Source: Heligmosomoides polygyrus polygyrus (Eukaryota > Nematoda > Chromadorea > Rhabditida > Heligmosomidae). From it: 64,000 nt of DNA. The stretch covers positions 76,046,643 through 76,110,642 of the forward strand of contig OX377202.1 of assembly GCA_947396885.1 (NCBI GenBank), read 5' to 3'. The notes under the pieces were generated by a model. It did not search any database. It was not told the DNA's origin and was given only the letters and a program-made list of their open reading frames with translations. Below are positions 56,701-64,000 of the stretch, piece by piece; position 1 is the stretch's first letter, and every line of letters begins with the position of its first letter. A program made the translations under genes and the position numbers.

Positions 56701-59700
56701 TTCAGTTTAGTAAAAAGTTTGTTTTCACAAGTGGATACATACTTTTGAAACGCCAAATTTCAATCAATTTTCTCCAAAAAATTCTGATTCTCGTGTGAGA
56801 CGAAAAAAATCTCTGAAAGTTAGTGGTACCTATTTTCGACTACGAGGAATCTAGCGGAGCTAGTGCGGCCCTGAAAAAATAAACGCGAAACGAGATATGG
56901 GCAAGTTTTAGAGTGGATACATACTTTTGAAACGCACTGTATCAGGTTCAGATCAGGTTGGAATTGCCTTTTTCTAAGTAGTTTGTAGTGTACTGCTGTC
57001 ATGAATAGGAAGTGGAAGTGTCCGTCCACATTTTCCATTTAAATCGGTCACATTTCATCTGAAACAGAAAACCTTTCAAGCAAAAATGAACATATCTAAG
57101 TATCAATATCTATCTGTCTGGCGAAGTAGGCATTTTATAACAAAGGCGGAATAGTCTGATGTTTTTAGAGGATATGTGTGAAAAACTTATACAGTGGGCC
57201 TTAGGAAGAAAGTGCACACATCTTGAATGAACATAGAATTTCTGCTCCTTTTGCAATGACCTCATACGTGGATTCTGAAGTTCTCCGATACGAAAAATTG
57301 TTCGTGCGAAGAGGTTGGACACTCGTCCAAAAAATTGCAATGTTTATTTGACTTGACTGGTAGTGTAAATGCTGTTTACTTGAAGTTATGTAGTGGAGAA
57401 TGGAGGTGTATCTCTGTTGTTGCGATTGGTTTGCTGTTTCTGGATTAATATGCATGTAAGCAGCAATTAGACTATCATTCTAATATACAAAGTGATGTGT
57501 AGAAAGAGTACGCAGCGCAATCTCCCTGCAACACAACAACAAACTCATTGTTCTCCAGTGCATCAGATGTGGATAATTGACAGGTGTTGCTTGAGGTTAA
57601 GTGATGAGAATTTTGTGATCATTCAAGAAGCGTAGTTATGTATTTCACCTTGGGACACCCCTGTAGAGGTGAATTTTTAATAAAAATTTTCTTAGAGACG
57701 ATAATTTTAATTTGGTTGACTATGTGCTCTTGAACTTTGGATACGTCTCACTTGGTCTGCGAAATGTCCACTTCATTTCTAAAGTAGTGCGCTTTCAAAC
57801 TGAAAAGCGTCAAGATAGAAATGAAAAGTGTAAAGTGTTTGAAGTGAAGATGGTATGTAATTGGAAAGTTGTTGTGGAATGAATATGAGTGGGAACAACT
57901 GCCATCTTTGATCGGAAGTGAGATGATGTCGATGCTTGTTTGGGGGCTTCCAGAGTTACTTACTCATCGTAAAGGCTCCCCAACGAGCTCTCAGTGTTTC
58001 CTCGTTAACTACAGGTAATAATGTTTCGTTGAAGGTGATGGAGTCCGCATATCGCTTCGCCCTCGGTTCGATTGCCGGAGCGTGCGGAGCCACCGCGGTC
58101 TACCCCATAGATTTGGTGAAAACCCGAATGCAGAACCAACGAAGTGGCTCATTCGTTGGCGAAGTGATGTACAAGAACAGCTTAGACTGCTTCAAGAAGG
58201 TCGTCAAGTTTGAAGGTTGGAGGAAGTCGCACCGAGTTTGTCGTTTCCGCTTATAGTCATCTATTCTCTTCAGGTCTTCTGGGCCTTTACCGTGGTCTGC
58301 TCCCTCAGATTATCGGTGTAGCACCTGAGAAGGCCATCAAGCTGACCATGAACGATTTCGTGAGGGACAAGTTTACGAAAGACGGCAAAATCCCTTTGTG
58401 GGCCGAAATCCTCGCCGGTGGATGCGCAGGCGGCAGTCAGGTGACCCATTCTCGTGTTCATGTGTCGATTGGATTCGTTGAATACTATGTACGCCCTCCA
58501 TGTCACTCGCTTTGCCTCGTTCTAGGTGATCTTCACCAACCCTCTGGAAATCGTGAAGATTCGACTTCAAGTTGCTGGTGAGATCCAGTCGGCGAGCAGG
58601 GTGAGGACATTCTCTCCAAAAGGTGGTTTTAGTATGGATCTAGATGAATGGGTAGCATCCGAAGGAGGATATATTTCTAAGAAGTGGGTGAACCGTGAAT
58701 CTCTCTGGGTCAAAATCATCTCCGAATTTGACTCGAAGCTCGCAAAGTGCATGGCTCACGAAACAGCAGAAAAACAAAAACGGAAAACAAGCGGTCTGTC
58801 TCGTTTGTTCTACCTCGCTTCAATGCTATCTAGTCTTTTAAATGCATGGCTTCTTCAAAGGCGCGAAGGACGGCGTACGCTTCTTCGCCGTTCATGGCAG
58901 GCGACTGCGGCATTTTTGTGCTGATATCCTCCTCTTGACACGCCAAGGTGCATAGCTGCGGGACGTAGAAGCAGTGGTGATGCCTCAATTTTATGGCAAC
59001 GCTCTCTATTCCATTAGAGATTGTTAATTTTTACTCGTCCACCCAATGAGGGTTTATGATTGTCTAGCCAGAACACACGCACTGGTACAGAGCGATAGCC
59101 AGCTCCTAAGGCCTATGTCATACCATCGCTCACCCCGAGCGAACCCTAATGATAAGCTCCCATATCGATCGTGCAGAGCGATAAGTCGATATGGGAGGCT
59201 ATCATTAGGCTTCGCTCGGGGGTGAGCGGTGGTATGACATAGGCCTAAAGCGTTCACAGGTTCCAAAATGTGGGAACTGCAAGAAAGGCAGCTTGTACTT
59301 ACCATTAGCAAAATTGGTTCTGTAATGTTCCTTACGTTGATGTATGGTAAAAATGTGTTGAAGAGAAGAATGGTCTTTTTTCGTGATGTATTTCTGAGTA
59401 TGTCACGCTTGGTAGCATAGCGGGAGGAACCTGACTGTTGCACATACCTTTTGATTAGTTCCTGGTTTGGAGTTCTTTACCCGGCCAGTGAAATCTTCCG
59501 GGGTCATCAAATTGGTATGTACTTGAGGAAGGGTCTGTGGAGGTTAAAACACCGAGTTGTTCATCGACTTCCCACCTCAAGTCATTTTATGGACCAAATA
59601 TGCATTCAAGCTGCCTCTACGACATCCCGCAGATGCGTGGAGAATCCTAAAAGGGATTGATTAACGCCCTTCATCATTTATCGTGTATTTCTGAGAAGTT

Positions 59701-61777
59701 CCTTTTATTGACACCACTGGCATTGTTTCGAAGCTTGGGTTCCACAGGCACTGCGTCGGGTTTTAGTTAGTGATGCTTAATCAACCAGAACCGCCATAAT
59801 TTTACTAACCCGGTGTTTAAGTTTCTGAGATCGCTACATTCTAATGGGAGAGCCGATCATCTCATGTATGTGAAACAACTGCAGCTATGTAACAATAAAA
59901 CCGAATACCTTTTTTTAAGGTCGGCGTGTTCACGGTGCTGAAGGAGCTGGGATTCTTGGGCCTATACAAAGGTGCTCGAGCATGCTTCCTTCGTGATATT
60001 CCGTTCTCGGCCATCTATTTCCCGGTGTACGCCCATGCGAAGCTGATGACAGCAGACGAAGACGTGAGATTTCCATTCGGAAATGCCTTCTGCTCTACTG
60101 CTGCTATTTGAACTGGTTTCAGGGAATGAACCACTATGGCTCCCTTTTCGCTTCTGCGTTTATCGCAGGTGTACCAGCTGCTGGATTGGTCACTCCGGCC
60201 GACGTTATTAAAACAAGACTTCAGGTGGCAGCAAGGGCAGGACAGACGACGTACTCCGGTGTAATCGGTACGTTGGTCAGTTCCATACATATCGGAGATG
60301 CGCGGTAAATCCTGTGTGAAAACTACTGTTCGGTCGCGTGGGAGCTTAGTCGGAAGGGGCGCTGGCTCTAGCTAGCACAGCGATTAGAAGCTCATCGGCA
60401 GGGTCCGCCTAGGCCAACCATCCCTCCAGGGTAGGTGAAGGGGTGCTAGACTTGTCTGGGAAGGATAAAACGCACATCAGTATGAATTGGTTTGATAGTG
60501 AAGCTGAATAGAATCGCAATTGCTACATGAGAGTGGTGAGGCTTTGAGAGAATGCCTTTCCCATAATAACCTCGAGACACAACACTCATAGGAACGAACA
60601 TGGAAATGTGCCGCTTTGGAAAAGGGAGGGCATTGTGATGTTATCCAGTCATTAAGCAAGGTTGCTTTGCAGACTGTGCCCGCAAAATCATGAAGGAGGA
60701 AGGCCCGGCCGCGTTCTGGAAGGGAACGGCTGCTCGTGTGTGCCGCTCGAGTCCACAGTTCGCTGTCACTCTACTCGCATACGAGGTACGACATTTCTTT
60801 GATCTTTCTATTCAAACCATTAAGTGATCAGCATTTTGAGTAATTTTCAAGGTCCTTGCTTGATCGTACTATCTTGAATATTTCAGATGCTTCAAAGGAT
60901 TTTCTATGTCGACTTTGGAGGATCACGCCCCACTGGATCAGAGGTATGTAATGACCACCTTTCTCGATTGTTTCCTTCTTCACTGTTTCATTGGATTGAA
61001 AGTGTCGTCTCGCATCACTGCTGAGAGTTGTATGACCTGGGGACAATTATCAGTCATTTGTCAAACTTGCTCTCCAATGCTATTCTTGCTAGGGAATTGG
61101 CAGAGCGATAGGTCGCAACTAGGAGAGCAACCTCCACGACTGAATTTCCTAAGTAGGGGAAGTCTACGATTTCTCCTGCTCACCTCTATTGGATAAAGTT
61201 GTTGGCAAAATTTCGAGGCTCGGAAACCGCGTTCATTGGAGTTCTAAGAAAACGTTTTCCCACCATTTTTTTCGTTTCAAAATAAAATTTTCATAAAGGC
61301 CAAAGAAAAAGAAGTAGAAATCGTCACGGCTTTGCTTCGCCGACAACTAGTTCAAAAAACATTTTGCTTTTGCATTACTGGATGCTCATGACAAGTGACA
61401 TTGTCACTGCAAGATCAACTGTACTAAGCAGCCTTCCAGAAGTTTCTATGATTGTCGTCGTGATTCTTTCTAGAGCAAAAGTACTATGCAGCCGTCTTTG
61501 ACCTTATAAATTCGCTTCCAAATCTGTCGTTTTTCCGATTCTTCTGGTAGCTCCCTTTGTTCGTCCATTGTTCCTGGTAGTGATCCTCAGAACCTCTGCA
61601 TTGCGATTGAAAAATAACAAAACCTGCTTTCAGTCTGCCACCACGAAGAAGATTACGGACGAGAGTTCGATGAATCCCGACCACGTCGGCGGATATCGTC
61701 TGGCGGCAGCCACCTTCAGCGGCATCGAGCACAAATTCGGCCTGTTCCTTCCGCGGTTCGAGCGTACGGGCAAGTAG
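44278..61777 (+). CDS. aralar: Calcium-binding mitochondrial aspartate/glutamate carrier (aralar/citrin, SLC25A12/13 type), N-terminus missing
   Basis: Fourteen exons in phase: 44278-44409, 44576-44734, 49659-49745, 49841-49979, 51645-51806, 53594-53764, 58035-58215, 58274-58440, 58526-58600, 59920-60063, 60123-60267, 60673-60785, 60887-60943, 61634-61777; about 625 residues of the usual 675 or so. The family exchanges mitochondrial aspartate for glutamate plus a proton across the inner membrane, feeding the malate-aspartate shuttle, with Ca2+ sensed on the outer side. Exons 1-6 form the EF-hand region: [12 protein letters not shown] (intact loop), [12 protein letters not shown] (decayed), [12 protein letters not shown]. 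Exons 7-13 form three carrier repeats with [16 protein letters not shown] and [17 protein letters not shown]-like and [12 protein letters not shown] signatures and the [10 protein letters not shown] tail are typical. The first 50 residues were not found; an upstream exon must end in phase 2. The acceptor at 58035 is weak but fits phase and homology. Confidence 0.94.
45482..48900 (-). mobile_element. Near-intact RTE-type retrotransposon inserted in a mariner
   Basis: A perfect 14-nt target duplication (45468-45481 and 48901-48914) gives exact borders and a length of 3419 bp. The minus strand has about 495 nt of 5' leader, an endonuclease-RT frame, and a short repeat tail (GGTGATACA GGTGATA). 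The family differs from the RTE at 12725 but shares domain order. Confidence 0.92.
45575..48405 (-). pseudogene. RTE endonuclease-reverse transcriptase with one frameshift and one late stop
   Basis: The first frame (48405-46783, 540 aa) holds the endonuclease: [37 protein letters not shown] and [10 protein letters not shown], then the linker and the start of the RT palm (NNYR-type block at about 46810). A one-base deletion there shifts into the second frame (46888-45575, 437 aa), with [13 protein letters not shown] and [13 protein letters not shown]. The catalytic LRFADD is intact (residues 191-196, about 46318-46301), as is [13 protein letters not shown]-to-TGA change at 45575 removes the last 24 or so residues; the 42-kb copy keeps Trp there. 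Only two lesions, so this copy is young. Confidence 0.92.
49980..51644. other. aralar intron without clear element
   Basis: A 1.66-kb intron. 50560-50660 resembles part of the repeat at 41740-41830. No coding or transposon ends recognised. Confidence 0.45.
51807..53593. other. aralar intron without clear element
   Basis: A 1.79-kb intron with a run of TTTATTTTATTTATTTAATT at 52410-52440. Short open frames only. Confidence 0.45.
53919..54830 (-). mobile_element. Deleted mariner with long G/C-run ends
   Basis: TA at 53917-53918 and 54831-54832 flank ends that read TTAGG(G-run)CAAAAGTAATGAGAC inward from both sides; 912 bp. The minus strand holds a transposase middle and C-terminus: about 54560-54520 ([14 protein letters not shown]), then 54387-54019 with [13 protein letters not shown] and [16 protein letters not shown]. 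The third catalytic Asp (usually in the DYH block) is Asn here, and the N-terminal helix-turn-helix is gone. A non-autonomous copy. G runs of 12 and 11 may be miscounted by the assembler. Confidence 0.88.
54840..55605. other. aralar intron sequence, AT-rich
   Basis: No recognised element or exon between the mariner and the Tc3-like pair. Confidence 0.4.
55610..56941. mobile_element. Head-to-head pair of Tc3-like transposon halves
   Basis: Two inverted arms meet near 56105. The left arm (56095-55610, minus) reads [23 protein letters not shown], then [22 protein letters not shown]. The right arm (56108-56710, plus) reads [33 protein letters not shown], and [12 protein letters not shown] to [11 protein letters not shown]. 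These are Tc1/Tc3-family transposase blocks. The right end 56911-56941 closes in ...GCACTGTA, and the same 24 bases also occur 182 bp inside (56730-56753 against 56912-56935), as in the paired transposase sites of Tc3. No matching outer left end was found. Both frames are broken. Confidence 0.75.
56950..58034. other. aralar intron sequence
   Basis: No exon recognised. TACAGTGGGCCTTAGG at 57192 resembles a Tc1-type end but no partner was seen. Confidence 0.4.
58035..61777 (+). CDS. aralar: Carrier-domain exons of the aralar gene
   Basis: Eight exons encode the six transmembrane helices. The signature motif PX(D/E)XX(K/R) is intact in all three repeats, and the conserved (G)[21 protein letters not shown] and WKGTAARV segments close each repeat. 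The last exon ends [13 protein letters not shown] then TAG at 61775-61777, a shorter tail than in vertebrates. Introns here are short except 58601-59919, which has the hairpin at 59109 and a headless SINE. Confidence 0.93.
59109..59246. repeat. 60-bp imperfect hairpin in an aralar intron
   Basis: 59109-59168 is the reverse complement of 59185-59246 with few mismatches; loop 16 nt. Both outer ends read AGGCCTATGTCATACCA inward. MITE-like. Confidence 0.7.
59465..59690 (+). mobile_element. tRNA-derived SINE, decayed; further fragment at 60395-60485
   Basis: Family blocks in order on the + strand (CATCGACTTCCCACCTCAAGTC, CATTCAAGCTGCCTCTACGAC, GGGATTGATTAACGCC). At 60395-60485 a separate piece matches the body (GGCCAACCATCCCTCCAGGG, GACTTGTCTGGGAAGGATAA). 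Confidence 0.6.
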
Positions 61778-62590
61778 GCGACGTCTTGGCGAAGAGGCGT
61801 TCCCGCACTGCCATTTCCTTCCGACAACTTGTTGCTCTCGTCGAAATCACTCAGTTTTGGCAAACCACACAGGAAACGTGGACTAATGTCTAGTACACCG
61901 CAGTCAGTGTGGCGGTGGCGGAAATAACATATTGTTGCCAGAGTCTTCTGTCCGTTATGGACTCCTAGGTTGTAGCGTTCTGTAGTCGCTGTTCCCCTCT
62001 TCTGCAAATGTCACGAGAAATTCCGTTGTCGAGTAGATTTATCCCTTCATCTTGTTCTCACACCTTAAACCTTGTAGGATAAGCTCTTAAAATTGGAGTG
62101 TAGGGACTTAGTTATTAACCACAGCGATAATCTATTACTGAAGTCTGTCAAATTTTCCCCGCTCAAGAGCCGTATGTTTCTATAACTCTGTGCTTTTCTA
62201 TCACCTGTCGATATTTCTGGAAAGGTGGAGCAGTTTTACGAGTCTATTCCGAGCTAGTAGGTACTGTAGAAATAGGAGTATGAGGATTTCCACTGTGCTC
62301 ACCCTATTTGTGTCGCCTTTCGCGCGGCGCTGTTACGTCGTGTGACTGAGCGTCTTAGGCAAAGTACTAGGAGGTCTGTTTTGGGTGGCTAGAGACCCGA
62401 GTTCATGTGCTAATATTCATGTGCATTTTGACCATGATCACGAGGCCCACTTACAACCTAATAAGAACTCACCTGTTACTTTCCAAGTGCAATTGTGGAC
62501 TTTGCTGCCTCATTCAAGGCCTTAGCTGTCAAGTTGTATTAAGTGTACGAAGAACACCGATAAGAATAAATCGTTTATGTCTGAATCCTC
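61778..62590 (+). other. Probable 3' UTR of the aralar gene
   Basis: No exon is expected after the TAG stop. The nearest canonical AATAAA seen is at 62565-62570, about 790 nt on; a shorter UTR using a variant signal is equally possible. Confidence 0.35.
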
Positions 62591-62626
62591 TGTTGCCATC
62601 AGAAGGAATGCATTATGATCTGAATC

Positions 62627-63292
62627 ACAGTTGGCAGAATGGACAGTGCGAGAAGCTGAGAAGACAGCAGCGCTAAAGGCACTAAAAGATATCGGTGAGC
62701 GGCAAACACATTTACATCGAACGGGAAGGAGTGAGTACTGGAAGAAGTCATGGTGCGCTGTGACGAAATCACACTCCCGAGATCAGGCTTCTGACCTTTC
62801 CAGACCGAGAACGCAAAGACCGTAAAATTTCGGTACTTATGAAGCAGACGGCTCGTGCCCATACAAAGTATCCTAGGATGTGATCCTCCACACCTGTGCT
62901 AAATTTGGCCACATCTTGGAGTTCCTTCCCTTTCCCAGTCTGTGCTCTCCTTGGTGGCCGCGGAGGAGAACGCAGGACCCAGTCAAGTCTTTTTTTGCGC
63001 ACGGGCCCTCTGCTTCATAAGTACCAACATTTCTCTGTTGAGAGCTCAAACGACCGGGAACGTTAACAGCCGAACTGGATACTGACCTGGTGACCGAAAG
63101 TATTGAAGTCCTATAATGATCTTACTATTACCTTATCCAAAAGCGGTTGAATCGCGCCGGAATAACAGGACCAGGACTTGAACGAATACATCTGGAGATA
63201 TCTTCCTCCATGAAAGTCGTTACCGTAGCAAAGCGTTTGCCTATGCTATCCAAAGGAAAGATGGAGGAGAAGCTCGTTTGTCAAGCTGTACA
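62627..63292 (+). CDS. Two candidate exons of an unrecognised gene
   Basis: 62627-62694 lies between a CACAG acceptor and a GTGAGC donor and reads LAEWTVREAEKTAALKALKDI plus one base. 63169-63292 follows an AACAG acceptor; its first two bases complete the codon and it reads PGLERIHLEISSSMKVVTV, then AKRLPMLSKGKMEEKLVC to a TAA/TAG stop region near 63295. The phases agree and the composition is protein-like, but I recognise no domain. They could also be chance frames. Upstream exons are not visible. Confidence 0.3.
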
Positions 63293-63299
63293 TAAGTAG

Positions 63300-64000
63300 G
63301 GGATGTCGACCTCATAGGTTTATTCTGAAAGGATTGATTTACCTAACGCTATGCAGTATGGATAAGCCGTATACTCGCATTTACTCTAATCGCAAATTTG
63401 TGAATTCACGCCTTCCGGAACAAAACTCAGTGAAAAGACACGATATGGTTGGAAAGGAAGGTTTGTTTAGCTTCGACGGAGCCCGAACCAAGAACCTCGG
63501 AGATTCTTCACTTTTTACTACACAAATTATTTGTTGGCTATTTTTGTAGCGTACAAAAATTCAACGAACTTTTACTTAGGTCACTCTATAGGGAGAGTAC
63601 ACATTCAAACTGTCTCCATGGCATCCGATGGAACTGGAGTGCGTGGCGCGTACTCTAGGGAGATTGACCGTCGCCAGAGTTTATGCCTATTTTTAGAAAG
63701 GGTTTCAAACTCAACTGTTTAAGATGCTTTGTTTAAGCGAGCATGATGCTACAGTCCACAGTCTCTCCAGCTGACATCAACGTCGGGTTAATGCAGGTCA
63801 GTAATTTTTTAGGTTTTAATTTAATTTACCAAGTAGAAATGCATGGTGTAGTCTGGAATTGTACTGGTTCCCGACCGTTTTCAGAAGTGTCCCTAACGAT
63901 CTAATGCCTGCAATCAGTCTGGAAATGAGGGCGCGTTTCCCATTCGAGTCATAGAACATAATTATGAAATGTATACGTACGCGTGATTGAGGCACTTTGA
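63300..64000. other. Window end: decayed SINE pieces, no gene recognised
   Basis: 63430-63520 resembles the SINE body in minus orientation (GTTGGAAAGGAAGGTTTG, CCCGAACCAAGAACCTCGG). 63600-63655 resembles the tail part in + orientation (CATTCAAACTGTCTCCATGG). The rest shows no exon. Confidence 0.4.

Noticed and set aside
57192..57230. Second Tc1-type transposon end (TACAGTGGGCC)
   Set aside because: Only one end-like match was seen, with no inverted partner or transposase nearby.

Overview
The window reads as nuclear DNA of a nematode, most likely a strongylid of the hookworm type (inference). Both real genes are split into short exons of about 60-180 bp. Their acceptors are mostly of the nematode TTTCAG type, the encoded proteins look close to the C. 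elegans orthologues, and the introns are packed with mariner, RTE, SINE and Penelope-like elements. There is one assembly gap of 200 N (40719-40918). No bacterial-type operon, CRISPR array, rRNA or intact tRNA gene was seen.

Left part (1-20400): a kinesin-13 gene (klp-7/MCAK type, + strand) runs from before the window to 19742. Fifteen exons with matching phases give about 555 residues: neck, whole motor domain and C-terminal tail. The last intron is 8.6 kb and holds a perfect-looking 55-bp hairpin, three mariner copies and a near-full-length RTE retrotransposon sitting inside one of the mariners. Earlier introns hold a 5'-truncated CR1/Jockey-like LINE and a 1.3-kb foldback structure whose arms carry tRNA-like heads.

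Middle part (20400-44270): intergenic or upstream-intron sequence without a convincing host gene. It holds two mariners, one of them carrying a SINE insertion. It also holds a 5'-truncated Penelope-like element with RT and GIY-YIG domains and a small hammerhead-ribozyme-like motif, a third degenerate mariner, many copies of a tRNA-derived SINE of about 290-310 bp, several palindromic MITE-like hairpins, a diverged duplication around the N gap, and a 3' fragment of a second RTE family.

Right part (44278-61777): an aralar/citrin gene (mitochondrial Ca2+-regulated aspartate/glutamate carrier, SLC25A12/13 type, + strand). Fourteen exons are visible; only about 50 N-terminal residues are missing. 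Its introns hold a mariner split by a nearly intact RTE (14-bp target duplication), a deleted mariner with a dead catalytic triad, a head-to-head pair of Tc3-like transposons, SINE pieces and a long hairpin. After it lie a 3' UTR and two weak candidate exons (62627-63292).

The two host genes are unrelated in function (microtubule depolymerisation; mitochondrial metabolite exchange). What links the window is the layered transposon history: two separate RTE insertions and one SINE insertion landed inside mariner elements, each with a readable target duplication.
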